Assembly (NCBI RefSeq): GCF_000187245.1 | Contig: NC_027860.1 | Location: 434,001 to 498,000, forward strand | DNA: 64,000 nt | Direction: 5' to 3' | Source: Ogataea parapolymorpha DL-1 | Taxonomy: Eukaryota > Ascomycota > Pichiomycetes > Pichiales > Pichiaceae | Part shown: positions 9,801-19,551 of the stretch, piece by piece | Position numbering within the stretch: position 1 is the stretch's first letter | Layout: each line of letters opens with the position of its first letter | Program-made: the position numbers and the translations under genes | Notes under the pieces: model-generated | What the model saw: the letters and a program-made list of their open reading frames with translations, nothing else | Told to the model about the DNA's origin: nothing | Databases searched by the model: none

Positions 9801-11624
9801 AATAACAATTGATGCTAATAATGATGTTGCATTGCAGCTTTGAACAAGATTCGCCAGCTGAGACTTCGTGGATGCGTACACCACGCGAAGCATGCAAAGT
9901 AACACCAAACGTCTAACTTTATAATCCACAGTTGATGTGTAGATGTTTATCATCAATGGAAGCATGTCGCTAACAAATGTCTCAAATTTGCCAATATTAT
10001 CACCGTCTTTATAGAGTGACAGCCTTGTCTTATTCATTTCTATCCGGTCTTGAGAGTGGTTGGTCCCACGAAAATTTCCGACGTCCATCTTGCCTTGTGC
10101 GTCACCGTCTGGTTCCCCAAATGGAAGAATTGGCGCAATGAGGTTGATCATAGCCAGAATCAGCTCTTTTGGAGTGGCCATCAAAGCCTCGACAGAAACT
10201 TGAGGTGCGGAAGACTCTGGAGCCGTGTCACTTGTGTTGCGGTCAAATCCTGCCAATGAAGTCAAGATCATTCGGCCTAATTCCCCATTCTCCAAAAGCA
10301 ATAGTGATAGTTTCGGAGACGAATTGGCAATAATCGAAAGAGACTGAATGAGTTTTAAACAGGAGTTGAAACTGATCAAGTTGTTGGAATGTGAGCCTTT
10401 ACCTAGACAGCTTGGGAGAAGAGTGAGTAATTTCTTGAGTAAGTTCTCACTGATCAAAGACTCTAATAAAGATGGTTCCTTTTCGAAGCTTTTCACAACT
10501 CTCGATATGGCTAGCCACGCGCTTTCCACACTTGTAGAGTCTGAGTATTCAATGGCAACACGCTCGATGATGGGGAAAACTTCACGTACATCGTCAAACT
10601 TGGATTTTGGCACATATTTTAGTGAGTTTGCTGCGATGGAAAGGGCCTTTCGTTGGGCATGTATAGTGAAAAAGTCCAAGTACATGAGACACGCTGGTAG
10701 ACAGTTTTTCATCAGTATGTCTCTGCCACAGTCACGCGAAATCATTTCAAGAGTCTGTAGAGCCTGCTCCGCCAGATCGATGTAGCTGATTTCCAAAAGC
10801 TTTGACTGCAGAGCTTCGATTGCTCCTGCGGCAACAGCATCATGTACTGCGTCGACGTTCACCTCGAGTAAATTGTATAGGCACCGACAGGAGACAAGTT
10901 GCACTTCCAGGTCTTCCTGGTATAGAGGATTCTCAATCACCGAGACGATTGCTTGTGCCAGTCTGTAAGTGGGAAGGTTTCGTTCCGCTAAAATCCCGTT
11001 AATCATTAGCAGCCGCTCAGATAATTCGTTGAGTGTCTCCAACACCATATATGGATCCTCATGTTCTTTTAAAGCATTTGCCAGCTCCGAAATACGGGTG
11101 ACGCCTCCAAACATTTCGCCGAACCCTGCTCCTGGGAACATTCTCCCCAACGCGCTCCTAAACATGCCAAATTCAGCATCTTGTTGATTCCCGTCATTTT
11201 CCTCGGCGTTGCCCCTTGTGTTGCCGCGCGACTCGTCCGGACGAGAAGAGCTGCCTAAGGCATTGGCCAAAGAGAGCTGTAAAGGCGCACCTGTCCTGCT
11301 TCTGTTAGCGCCCAAAACCCCATGGAGCGAGCGCATTAGGTCCTCATCGTCTTCCTGGGCTTCTGACTCCTCGTCATAACCGTAGTGGTCATGAGAGTAG
11401 TCGTCTTCTCCAGACTCCTCCTGTCGTATTCTGTTCTGAGACTCTGAAAACCGTCTGTAATTCCCCGCAAGCCTGGACAGGACTGCGTTCTCCTCCTCCC
11501 GGTCATCAGTGTCAAAGTCTGCGTCCGCCATCTCCTCATCAAACCTGTTAACCTCAGGGTCCGAGGACTCTTGAGAGTCTCTGGTATGACTTCTTGACTT
11601 CTTCAATTCAACTTTCCGTGTCAT
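6873..11624 (-). CDS. UFD4: HECT-type ubiquitin ligase of the UFD4/TRIP12 family
   Basis: 1583 residues, close to S. cerevisiae Ufd4 (1483). It has acidic N-terminal low complexity, then an armadillo-like helical region (about 170-600) that binds substrate, a very acidic linker (about 680-750), and a C-terminal HECT domain ending FLLS. The catalytic cysteine is C1550 (codon 6975-6977) in VMTCANYLKLP, followed by YSSKSVMKQRLQ, typical of UFD4/TRIP12. It ubiquitinates ubiquitin-fusion and N-degron substrates for the proteasome. It converges on the preceding gene with 15 bp between stops and diverges from MRT4; the shared promoter has CACGTG at 11646-11651. Confidence 0.93.
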   Translation of the reverse strand: MTRKVELKKSRSHTRDSQESSDPEVNRFDEEMADADFDTDDREEENAVLSRLAGNYRRFSESQNRIRQEESGEDDYSHDHYGYDEESEAQEDDEDLMRSLHGVLGANRSRTGAPLQLSLANALGSSSRPDESRGNTRGNAEENDGNQQDAEFGMFRSALGRMFPGAGFGEMFGGVTRISELANALKEHEDPYMVLETLNELSERLLMINGILAERNLPTYRLAQAIVSVIENPLYQEDLEVQLVSCRCLYNLLEVNVDAVHDAVAAGAIEALQSKLLEISYIDLAEQALQTLEMISRDCGRDILMKNCLPACLMYLDFFTIHAQRKALSIAANSLKYVPKSKFDDVREVFPIIERVAIEYSDSTSVESAWLAISRVVKSFEKEPSLLESLISENLLKKLLTLLPSCLGKGSHSNNLISFNSCLKLIQSLSIIANSSPKLSLLLLENGELGRMILTSLAGFDRNTSDTAPESSAPQVSVEALMATPKELILAMINLIAPILPFGEPDGDAQGKMDVGNFRGTNHSQDRIEMNKTRLSLYKDGDNIGKFETFVSDMLPLMINIYTSTVDYKVRRLVLLCMLRVVYASTKSQLANLVQSCNATSLLASIVIHGIHVLRKSGQSRSSTFEMRPYVLMYGALTITDILLLKAPEVFVAEFEREGLITHTQHFMNDLDQDERMVKALERQEDYMDEDKSEDERPKISSDERTQEEDPHNDEENSEDESNEDEEEPADAQSDDEELSTRLSTRFVRDYTLDSDGTSSITMESLLLELARLCKIFERDYKALKQTTPVFSSSQAIMLTEMKSIFDNSLSLSYQEWADVWRRFAETCGFLNSERHISSFELIASGMIASLSDLFRRELAEENSNCVKAFQDLICSSFSPLGNGEHLPLVYFVKKLEEALSRTESFEIISSGANCYASGVSGPASSMAKQIKIKLIPEDPEHGGRQLMLMVHAIATFKSINGFLKQRADGMRGLMRAITMPAQSAEGEAPYHIEFSINGEVIPHGTTIYGAIYRSFQNESNDIVPSRKIWTSVPHEVHYRRVEGELPVYEEDLYPTEGSEDSLESLGDISTAQILELLQMLYTVNSATHHPGATETLFLNYKLTAKLNRQLEEPLIVASGTLPDWSVHITRQMPFLFPLDTRVFFLQSTSFGYSRLINLWQTRSNQDEEASGSGGNSASQLGRPVRHKLRLSRKKLLQGAIKVMDCYGTIPGVLEIEYFDEAGTGLGPTLEFYANVSKEFAKAKLKMWRTNGRTYSDSASSSDSDSEYVKFETGLFPRPSAKPSSKVLHLFSVLGKFVARSLLDSRIIDFEFNPLFFEIAKELDTKSWKELSRKKSIERLSRVDADLAKSLGHLTRYLDAYAEVEESERPEILIEGCKLSDLSLNFTLPGYEDVELCLNGEEVEVDHTNLERYVDKVIDLTIKSGVRSQIHSFVQGFSAVFPYSSMTIFSSAELVKLLGNGEEDWSYETLAGVIHADHGYSMDSPSVQRLMEIMSEFTADERRKFLQFLTGSPKLPIGGFKSLSPDFTVVLKHPEDGLKPDNYLPSVMTCANYLKLPDYSSKSVMKQRLQTAMTEGANSFLLS

Positions 11625-11824
11625 TAGAAAGTGTCTTTAGTGTCCCACGTGATGGTAGATTGCCTAAAACTTGGTTTTTCGCTGCAATTTAAACCCTGAA
11701 TAAACACCTTCAATTCCTTTTATCACCTTTGATTTCCTTTTGCCTTCAAATTAGATTATTTAATCTTAACATCCCGTTTCTGAAAATGGAACGAAAAAAA
11801 TATTTTTTTAAAAAATATCTAAAT

Positions 11825-11835
11825 TGAAAAATTTT
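11825..11835 (+). promoter_or_regulatory. RRPE-like element before MRT4
   Basis: TGAAAAATTTT matches the rRNA-processing element common in ribosome-biogenesis promoters. It ends 14 bp before the MRT4 ATG, inside an A/T-rich stretch, so it may lie in the leader instead of the core promoter. Confidence 0.45.
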
Positions 11836-11849
11836 AGGATCGGTCAAAC

Positions 11850-12548
11850 ATGCCTCGCTCCAAGAGATCTAAGCTCGTTACCCTTGCTCAGACCGACAAG
11901 AAAGGTCGTGAAAATAAGACCAGGATTTTTGACGAGGTCAGAGCTGCACTGGATGCCCACAGATACGTCTGGGTCCTCAAATTGGACGATGTGAGAACCC
12001 CTGTTTTGCAAGATATTCGCAAAGATTGGACTGGATCAAAACTCATTTTGGGTAAGAGAAAGGTGTTGGAGAAGGCGTTGGGTGAAACTCCTGAGGAAGA
12101 ATACAAAGACAATCTGCATAAGCTCGGAGAATATATCGAAGGACTGATTGGTCTGCTGTTCACAGATGAGACTCCAGAGACCGTCAAGGCATACTTCAGT
12201 GCGTACGTGAAATCTGACTACCCTAGAGCAAAGTCGAAGTCGCCAATCACTTTCGTGATTCCAGAAGGAATTGTCTACTCACGTGGAGGTCAGGTTGCTG
12301 AGGAGGAGGATGTGCCGATGTCGCACTCGATGGAGCCGACTTTGCGCAATAAGTTCAAGATGCCGACCAAGATTGTGTCCGGAAAAATCACTCTTCCAGA
12401 ACCTTATAAGGTGGTCGAGAAGGGAGATGTGCTGGACGTCAGACAAGCTTTAATTTTAAAGACTTTTGGAGTGGCGTGTGCGGACTTCAGAGTCGAGATG
12501 CGCGCTTACCACGATGGAGAGTCTGGAGAGGTGATACCTTTGAATTGA
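11850..12548 (+). CDS. MRT4: Ribosome assembly factor Mrt4 (P0-like)
   Basis: 232 residues against 236 in S. cerevisiae. It begins MPRSKRSKLVTLAQTDKKGR and has the uL10/P0-like fold without the acidic P-protein-binding tail. Mrt4 occupies the P0 site on pre-60S particles in the nucleolus and is exchanged for P0 during maturation. The insertion containing SRGGQVAEEEDVPMS is typical of the Mrt4/P0 family. Start is the first ATG, after an RRPE-like element. Confidence 0.95.
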   Translation: MPRSKRSKLVTLAQTDKKGRENKTRIFDEVRAALDAHRYVWVLKLDDVRTPVLQDIRKDWTGSKLILGKRKVLEKALGETPEEEYKDNLHKLGEYIEGLIGLLFTDETPETVKAYFSAYVKSDYPRAKSKSPITFVIPEGIVYSRGGQVAEEEDVPMSHSMEPTLRNKFKMPTKIVSGKITLPEPYKVVEKGDVLDVRQALILKTFGVACADFRVEMRAYHDGESGEVIPLN

Positions 12549-12835
12549 GGACATTGGGAGCTACCAGTTGTAATGTAAATGTATCGGGCCGATCGACGTA
12601 AAAAAAAAAACCCCTGTTCTATATCGCGTCGATTTACATCTAGAATAAACAAATCAATCTTGGTTTTATAGTTGATGTTTACAAACTAGCGGTGCGAATA
12701 TTTATTTGTGGTACCATCGGAAACGCGTCTTGAAAGATATTCATTTGAGCTGATAACCTGGTTACCATTTGAACTGCCGCTAGTGTTTGCAATTGTACCG
12801 CAGTCTTTCAATACACACAAACTCATAACAAAAGG

Positions 12836-14542
12836 ATGAGTTATAGGAAAAGCGAAATATTCGAGCCCCCTGGCAAAGTGGGCCGCAAAACAGGGTTCTA
12901 TCTTACGAGAACGCCCAGGAAGAACGAAAATGGGCTGGAAGATCTTAAAGATTTCTTTCTTTCTGACGACGAGTACGAAAGTCCTAATAACAAGAGTGTC
13001 AACACGTCTCCCAACAAAAGACTCTCCATGAGGTACGAACAGCTGAAAAGCCAGCAGGCTCCAGGAAGCTCGCCATTTAGCCAGAGCAAGCAACCGCAAA
13101 GTAAAGGCACTCGTTTAATACTCTCCTCCAGTGAAGAAAGTCCCGACGCAAGTGATTCCGAGGATGCAGACAAAATAATTAATGCAGCAACGCGAATGGG
13201 TTCCCCAATCAAACCGAATGTGCGCCGTAGAGCCTCCTTGAATGGCTCTCCTCGCTCCTCGCAAAGTCGACCTGCAAGCTCGCCCAAAAAACTACAGCCT
13301 TCACCTTTGAAGAAAAGCCTGCCAACCACTGAAGAGAGCGTTCTGCATGTAGACAGTGAGGACAAATCAGAAGAAGAGGTGCGTACCAAAAAACCTCAAC
13401 CAAAGTCCTCTGCTGTCTCTCGTAAGTTTGCTGCGGTGACGAAGAATATGGCGCTCCAGAAAAAGTCGTCGAGCAAGGGCAAAGTGATAATTTCTGATGA
13501 CGACGAGTCAATTGAATCAAGTCCGAAAAAAAGGCCACGAGGCAAAAAGTCAGCTCCCTCTGAATCAGATGAGTCGGCACCAGAACACGCTGATGTTGAC
13601 GAAGATGATGATTTCGAAGAGGAAACGGATTCCGGTCCTGAGGTGGAAAGCGAGGACGACGAAGTGGTAAGCGTTTCCGAAGACACAGACAAAGCAGAAG
13701 GCAAGGACATCGATGCGTCGGTGGAGGAGGTTTTGCCAAAAGAAGAGACGCCTATGTCAGAAAACGGAGTGAGAAGATCTTCCAGAAGAAGGGTTTCCCC
13801 TGTTGCCTGGTGGAGAAACGAGAAAATTATCTATGAAACCACAACCGAAAACGGCACGTACGTGAAGAAAATCAAGGACGTGCTCCACCGTCCTGTCGCA
13901 GAGCCTACCAGGAAGAGACGGCAGTCTTCAGCGCCACCATCGACAAAAGCTCGAAGACGTAGTCGAACACCAAAAAGTGAGGAAACTGAAAAGCCACAGC
14001 CAGTCACAGCACCACCGCAAATTACTGAGCAGCCAGAAAAAGAGAAGGAACAAGAGATCGCCAGTGAGCTGGACGGCAGCGACTGGTTACAACAGAATTC
14101 GCTCACGATTCCAGTTTTTGAGGGTCCGGGTTCCGAGAACCAGATCGAGAGAACGGTTGCTTGGGCTCCCAACAAGTCGAAAAACATTTCCATCATCAAG
14201 AACAGCGAGGAGTTCTTTCGGATTGCGACCCTGTTTGATCAGGACAGCGAGTTTAGCGGCGGTGGCATAATTGAGATTCCCGTTGGTTCTCGCAAAGCCA
14301 TCAAGTCGAACGACGACACCTACTTCATCTTTTTCGTGATTCAAGGAGTGCTGGAAGTGACGCTGTCGCACAATCCGTTTGTGGTGGTTTCGGGATGCTC
14401 TTTTGAAGTGCCAATGGGTAATTTCTACCAATTCGATAACAAGGGCAAGACTGTGGTGAAGCTCTTTTTTGTCCAATCCAAGTACGTGGTGGTAAGCTCG
14501 CCCGAAGACGATGACGACGAAGACGACGATGAGAGTATCTGA
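12836..14542 (+). CDS. MIF2: Inner kinetochore protein Mif2 (CENP-C)
   Basis: 568 residues (S. cerevisiae 549). A Lys/Ser-rich acidic N-terminal half is followed by the CENP-C signature RRSSRRRVSPVAWW at about residues 313-326, which contacts the CENP-A nucleosome tail. The last 130 residues form the cupin dimerisation domain (EIPVGSRKAIKSN ... FEVPMGNFYQF), and a short Asp/Glu tail ends the protein. It links centromeric nucleosomes to the outer kinetochore. The motif is intact. The 287-bp gap upstream contains a poly-A tract at 12600-12610 and no other gene. Confidence 0.94.
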   Translation: MSYRKSEIFEPPGKVGRKTGFYLTRTPRKNENGLEDLKDFFLSDDEYESPNNKSVNTSPNKRLSMRYEQLKSQQAPGSSPFSQSKQPQSKGTRLILSSSEESPDASDSEDADKIINAATRMGSPIKPNVRRRASLNGSPRSSQSRPASSPKKLQPSPLKKSLPTTEESVLHVDSEDKSEEEVRTKKPQPKSSAVSRKFAAVTKNMALQKKSSSKGKVIISDDDESIESSPKKRPRGKKSAPSESDESAPEHADVDEDDDFEEETDSGPEVESEDDEVVSVSEDTDKAEGKDIDASVEEVLPKEETPMSENGVRRSSRRRVSPVAWWRNEKIIYETTTENGTYVKKIKDVLHRPVAEPTRKRRQSSAPPSTKARRRSRTPKSEETEKPQPVTAPPQITEQPEKEKEQEIASELDGSDWLQQNSLTIPVFEGPGSENQIERTVAWAPNKSKNISIIKNSEEFFRIATLFDQDSEFSGGGIIEIPVGSRKAIKSNDDTYFIFFVIQGVLEVTLSHNPFVVVSGCSFEVPMGNFYQFDNKGKTVVKLFFVQSKYVVVSSPEDDDDEDDDESI

Positions 14543-14624
14543 ACGGCTTCCAAGTAATTACCTGTGTTACACTATTTGTACAATAGAAATTGTATGCTTA
14601 CGCCTAATCAAGGTACATGCTTGT

Positions 14625-17288
14625 CTATGAATGATCTTCACTATCGGGAAGCTCAGCGAGTTTTTGCATTCTGGCCAGCTTGACCAGTGGCGCCAAAGAA
14701 CTGTTGTCGTCGGCATTTTTAATGAATGGCAGTTCCAAGAGCTGTGCAGAGTCGAGACGTTTGTCTGGATTCACCTCTAGACAATGGTCCAGAAATTCCT
14801 GTAGCTCCTCGGAAAGCGAATCCGGGTCGTTCAATGTAGGTTTTCCGTTGGTGGTAATGAGATACAGGGCCCGCAAAGGAGTTTCGTTCAAGTACGGAGG
14901 CTCACCTTCAATCATTTCGATGGTCATAATGCCCAAAGACCAAACATCAACTTTAGGCCCGTACTCTGTCTTGGTGACCACCTCGGGGGCCATCCAGTAC
15001 GGAGTCCCCACCATGGTGTTTCTCTTTGCAGAATAATCTTTGATTTGGGCACAGAACCCGAAGTCTGTGAGTTTGATGTCTCCTTGCAAAGAGAGAAGAA
15101 TGTTGTCAGATTTGATATCCCTGTGTATAATGCCTTTGGAGTGAAGAAACTTGAGACCTTGCAATGTCTCTCTGCAAACAGCACCCATTTGACGCTCTGT
15201 CATGACACTGTGGGTCACAATGTCGGTCAGGGACCCTCCTTCCATATACTCCATCACCACCCAGAGGTCTTTTTTCAGCAGGTACGCTTCAATGAAATTA
15301 ACAATGTTTTTGTGCTTCGACCCTTTCATCACAAGGATCTCGTTGATAATTAACTCTTTCTTTGGTTGTCTCTCCAATTCCATCTGCTTGATGGCAACAC
15401 AAGTATTGGTCTCGACCTCGGTGGCCGTGTAGACTCCTCCAGAAGCACCCTGTCCTATTTTCACGAGTCCCTGGTATCTTTCGCTAGGATCTTCCGAAGA
15501 ACATATCTCCAACAGACGTTGCAAATACTTTCTCTCTTTAGCTCTACGGAGCTCGCGTCTGCGCTCCTGCTCGTCTTCTGTCAATGGTATCTTGGCGTTC
15601 TTTGGTTTTCCTTTTGGAACTGGCGGCATCTGCGGCTTGACTGACTCGTCCGATTTCTGTGGCAGCTGGACGTCCTTTATAGGAACTGGTGGTGGAACAG
15701 GTGGTAGGCGTTGAGGAGCGGCAAGCAGTGTATCATTCTCCTCTGGCCTGGAAAATGCATCTTCCTTCTGCGGTGGTGTTCCAGTGGCCAATTGCTTTGG
15801 ACTCGTCGGAACTGGGAGAAACTCGCCCAGATGCAAGATCTGCGGTCTCTCGGATCGCGTGGTGCCCGACTTGGAATGATTAGAGCCGAAGCGACGAGAT
15901 ATACTGCCAATGAGAGATGATGGCGACGAGGCTGCTTTTTTTGAGCCCGAAGGGATTCGCGACACCGAGCTCAACGGGCTTTTAGCAGACATCGCCAGCG
16001 TGGTAGCAGTTTTGGAGGCTGTCGAAGAAGGCGGAGGAGGAGCGTGTCTTCGAGGGATGAATTCGTTGTCTCCATCCGGCGTGGGGAACGTCTCCTTCTG
16101 AAGGGCGATCGGCGTCTGCTGAAACCCAGGACTTGCGGGACTGGAGGGGGTGGCATAGTCTGTGGTGTCAAACTGCGTGGAAGAGCTGATATTCGGCGTC
16201 TTATATTCACTTTCGCTCAAACTGTCATTATCATTGCTGCGGTCTGAGTCGTGGCCCTGGACCTTCATAAATTTGTTGTTCGACTCATCGTTGAAGTTGG
16301 AGTTGAAGAAATTAATTACCTGGTTGGCAGCCTGGGGATTTTTTTTCTGGTCCTCGACAGTGACGCCCTGTGCTGCCAAAGCCCGTTTCCACTCTTCAGG
16401 AAGCCCAATGTACGTTTGCGAGTTTGGGTCGTACTCGACGTGCTGGTGACGCACGTAGTCGTATGGTTCGGAGATGACTCTGGACTGCGATGCCGAGCGG
16501 GAGCCCGAGGGTGTGAGACTCGACACGAAACTCGTGAGGTTGCCAAACATTTTCTTGGTCTTGGTCTTGGTCTTCTTTACCTCGGAGGACGGCGTGGTGG
16601 CATTCGAGCTCGCCTTTCGCGTCGACGACACCGACGACGACGCAGACCGGCTAGGTGTCTGCACGTTTTTTTTTAGCAGTGTGTCGGGCACGTGTGTAAC
16701 ATTGGCAGAGCCGTTTGAGTGTTGAGCAGCCAGATTCGAGCCGTCACAAAACTTAGAAGCCTGATCCTGCTCTGTCCTCGTTTGCAGTTCTTGTCTCGGT
16801 AAGGAGTGCGCGCTCTCCTGGTATCCTTCTATGATCTGCGAGTAGTTCGACTTCTCTGTGGTCACCGACTGTCGCGCAGCTTTGTCTCCGAGATCTTCTT
16901 TCTCGCTCAGCATGTCTCCAATTGATCCGTGTTTGTGGTGCAGTTTCGGCACGGGCGAGCTAGGTATCGACATCACCTTCACCTCTGTGTCCAATTGCAA
17001 CGCTTGTCCCTCGTACTCGCCCACCTGCGACGGTAACGACGCCGTGCTGGTGTTTGGGATATTGGTCGCCATCTTGGGCTTGAAGAAGTCGGGAGTCGCA
17101 AGGATTTCCTGGAGCGGCTCGAACCCATCCACAGAGTCCTGCACGCGGTCTGCGGGCTCTGTGCCGTGCAAATCCAGATTCTCTGCAGAATCGGTCGCTA
17201 GTGCACTCACGTTGTATGTGGCCTTGTACCGCGGCAGCGTGGCTATCCCCGGGCCCGTGCCTGTTTCGCCTATCTCGTGTGTCTCCAT
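14625..17288 (-). CDS. STE20: PAK-family protein kinase Ste20
   Basis: 887 residues. A CRIB-like segment starts at I272, a proline-rich region lies around 480-560, and a kinase domain spans about 600-850 with glycine loop [17 protein letters not shown] (catalytic D724), DFGFCAQ and GTPYWMAPE. No PH domain is seen, which argues against CLA4 or SKM1. The end, [14 protein letters not shown], matches the Ste20 G-beta-binding tail. The enzyme acts downstream of Cdc42 and G-beta in pheromone, filamentation and osmostress MAPK pathways. The CRIB has Arg for the first conserved His (R280) and Glu for the Gly (E285), so Cdc42 binding may be weak (see findings). Confidence 0.88.
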   Translation of the reverse strand: METHEIGETGTGPGIATLPRYKATYNVSALATDSAENLDLHGTEPADRVQDSVDGFEPLQEILATPDFFKPKMATNIPNTSTASLPSQVGEYEGQALQLDTEVKVMSIPSSPVPKLHHKHGSIGDMLSEKEDLGDKAARQSVTTEKSNYSQIIEGYQESAHSLPRQELQTRTEQDQASKFCDGSNLAAQHSNGSANVTHVPDTLLKKNVQTPSRSASSSVSSTRKASSNATTPSSEVKKTKTKTKKMFGNLTSFVSSLTPSGSRSASQSRVISEPYDYVRHQHVEYDPNSQTYIGLPEEWKRALAAQGVTVEDQKKNPQAANQVINFFNSNFNDESNNKFMKVQGHDSDRSNDNDSLSESEYKTPNISSSTQFDTTDYATPSSPASPGFQQTPIALQKETFPTPDGDNEFIPRRHAPPPPSSTASKTATTLAMSAKSPLSSVSRIPSGSKKAASSPSSLIGSISRRFGSNHSKSGTTRSERPQILHLGEFLPVPTSPKQLATGTPPQKEDAFSRPEENDTLLAAPQRLPPVPPPVPIKDVQLPQKSDESVKPQMPPVPKGKPKNAKIPLTEDEQERRRELRRAKERKYLQRLLEICSSEDPSERYQGLVKIGQGASGGVYTATEVETNTCVAIKQMELERQPKKELIINEILVMKGSKHKNIVNFIEAYLLKKDLWVVMEYMEGGSLTDIVTHSVMTERQMGAVCRETLQGLKFLHSKGIIHRDIKSDNILLSLQGDIKLTDFGFCAQIKDYSAKRNTMVGTPYWMAPEVVTKTEYGPKVDVWSLGIMTIEMIEGEPPYLNETPLRALYLITTNGKPTLNDPDSLSEELQEFLDHCLEVNPDKRLDSAQLLELPFIKNADDNSSLAPLVKLARMQKLAELPDSEDHS

Positions 17289-17450
17289 TTCTGTGCAGCC
17301 AGTGATGTACGTTGGTTCGGCTGATCAACAAGAGAATTTCATGTATTTTCGCCTGGAAACAGGTTTTATTTTGTTTTTCTTTACTGCTGATGTGGGTGGT
17401 GCACAGGTGTGGGTGCAAAATTATATATATTTATGTAGCCAGCTCCAGCA

Positions 17451-19484
17451 CTACTCGTCAGCCTTGGACTCGAAGCTCTCCAGGCCCTTGGTGCCCTCCT
17501 TCCAGTCGACTCCCTCGTAGGTGAGCTTGACTATGGCGTCCACAACGTCGTCGATCGAGCCTCTCACCTGCAGCGTCGAGTCTCTCTCTCTCAAGGTGAC
17601 ACTGTTGTCTTTCAGCGAGTCGAAGTCGATGGTAATGCCGAACGGAGTTCCCAACTCGTCGTTTCTGGCGTATCTCTTTCCAATCGACGCAGAAGAGTCG
17701 TCCACCTTGAATGGAATCTGCTTCACCTTCAGCTTGTCCTTAACCAGTTTCAGCACTGGTAGCAAGGTCTCGTGGTTGGACAACGGCACGAGCAGCACCT
17801 TGGTTGGGGCCACCAATGGCGGCAGCGACAGCACGCACCGGGCGGAATCCTCCGGTCTGGTCCAGAATGAGTGCTCAAACACAGAGTAGATGATACGGCC
17901 GATACCGAATGATGGCTCAATCACGTTTGGAATGTACTCTCTAATGTGCTCTGTCTTCTTGACCTTGGAGATCTTCAGCAGCTCGGCAGGGATCTCGACT
18001 TCTGGGACTGTGGTTTCTGGGATCTTGACGGTAATTTTCAGTTTTTCGTCAAGCTCCTTGGCCAGGTCCTCGAGCTCGCACTCTGTTCTGGACAGCAGCC
18101 ATTGCTCGACCTTTGGAGCGTCTTTTCTGAATTTTGGACCAAACTTCTTCTTGTCGATCTCGCACTCTAGTTTCTCGACAACCTTAGGTTCTGCCAAAGG
18201 CTCTCTGACACACAGCTTCTCCTTGGTTCTGGCAGAATGCACAGACAAATCGTACGCAGACCTGTCGGCGCAGCCAACACACTCGATCCAGCCATACGAA
18301 GTCTGCAACTCGGCATCCCAGCAGTCCTGGGCATAGTGGGCCATTTCGTTCGCCATGTGCTGTCTAAACCTGACTTTGTCAGGGTTGGCACCGATCTTGA
18401 GCAGGAACTGGTAGATTCTGGCCAAAAAGTATCCCAGGGTCTCGTTGTCGACCATTCCTGACCTGACAGCCTCGCCAACAGTAACCTTGGACGTCTTGGT
18501 AATGCCCTCTTGTTGCACCTCTCTTGGCAAGAAGTTCAGAACGACGTGCTCGACGCTCTTGAAGTTTGGATGGGACTTGTTTTCCGGATCGACAAAATGC
18601 TCGATCTCGGCCATCAGGAACTCTCTCACTCTCAAAAGCCCGGATCTAGGAGAAATCTCGTTTCTGAACGACTTTCCGATCGACGCAGACGCAAATGGCA
18701 TCTTCTCGTTGTTGAAGTCCAGCAGCTTGGAAAAATTCAAAAACTGGCCCTGCGCAGTCTCTGGCCTCAAATAGCCCTTCATCTGGCCGGAAGGACCAAT
18801 CGCTGTCTCAAACATCAAATTAAATGCCATAGGAGCCTCCAAAGGCTCGCCGGTAGCAGGGTTTCCGATCTTGTGTTTCTCCATGATCTCGCCCAATTCA
18901 GGGCCAGAATAACCATCGATCTTGGCCAGAATGGTCTCGTACTCCTTGACAACCTCGTCGTCAAGCTTCACGGCCTTGATTTCCTTGACCTTCTTCTTTC
19001 TCTTCTTTTTCTGCTCGTCCTCCTCGACGTCCTCGACTTTCTCGCCACGAGCCTCCTTGTCACCCTTAAGTCTGGCCTCCAGAACCTCCTCAACAAGATG
19101 ATCTGCTCTGAAGATCTCGCCGGTCTTGAGGTCCCGACACATCCAATCGGCAAATTTATCAACATGGCCAGACGTCTTCAGGACCTCGTGGGGGGTCAGC
19201 ATTGTGCAGTCCACCTCCAGCATGTCCTCCTCCAGAATGAAATGCTTTCTCCACGTATCGACAATGTTGGCCTGGAGAGCACAACCTGGTGGACCGTAAT
19301 CGTAGAGCCCAGACACACCTCCATAGATCTCAAAAGCGGGAGCGTAGAAGAATCTTCTCTTCAAAACCGACTCCAGCTGCTCTCTGTTAAATTCGCTGCT
19401 CATTTTCTTGACTTGCAGTCCTTTGCGAGTGCGTACAACTTTTTTCGAATAGTTTCTAAAGCCTGAAAACCAGGTTTTGTACAT
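17451..19484 (-). CDS. GRS1: Glycyl-tRNA synthetase, cytosolic and probably mitochondrial
   Basis: Class II alpha2-type synthetase. The body starts FNREQLESVLKRRFFYAPAF and has the YGPPGCALQANI motif, motif 2 (FRNEISPRSGLLRVREF), motif 3 around PSFGIGRIIYSVFEH and a C-terminal anticodon-binding domain. Two in-frame ATGs are plausible: 19484 gives 677 residues with a basic, Asp/Glu-free 27-residue leader (MYKTWFSGFRNYSKK...), and 19403 gives 650 residues starting MSSEFN. The leader looks like a mitochondrial presequence, matching the dual localisation known for yeast Grs1. It is tandem to the next gene upstream, with only 67 bp between. Confidence 0.95.
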   Translation of the reverse strand: MYKTWFSGFRNYSKKVVRTRKGLQVKKMSSEFNREQLESVLKRRFFYAPAFEIYGGVSGLYDYGPPGCALQANIVDTWRKHFILEEDMLEVDCTMLTPHEVLKTSGHVDKFADWMCRDLKTGEIFRADHLVEEVLEARLKGDKEARGEKVEDVEEDEQKKKRKKKVKEIKAVKLDDEVVKEYETILAKIDGYSGPELGEIMEKHKIGNPATGEPLEAPMAFNLMFETAIGPSGQMKGYLRPETAQGQFLNFSKLLDFNNEKMPFASASIGKSFRNEISPRSGLLRVREFLMAEIEHFVDPENKSHPNFKSVEHVVLNFLPREVQQEGITKTSKVTVGEAVRSGMVDNETLGYFLARIYQFLLKIGANPDKVRFRQHMANEMAHYAQDCWDAELQTSYGWIECVGCADRSAYDLSVHSARTKEKLCVREPLAEPKVVEKLECEIDKKKFGPKFRKDAPKVEQWLLSRTECELEDLAKELDEKLKITVKIPETTVPEVEIPAELLKISKVKKTEHIREYIPNVIEPSFGIGRIIYSVFEHSFWTRPEDSARCVLSLPPLVAPTKVLLVPLSNHETLLPVLKLVKDKLKVKQIPFKVDDSSASIGKRYARNDELGTPFGITIDFDSLKDNSVTLRERDSTLQVRGSIDDVVDAIVKLTYEGVDWKEGTKGLESFESKADE

Positions 19485-19551
19485 CAACGTTTAAATAGAA
19501 TTTTTTTCGTCCGGCTGATGTAAGCACCGCCAGAAGAGTCATGTGCACATT

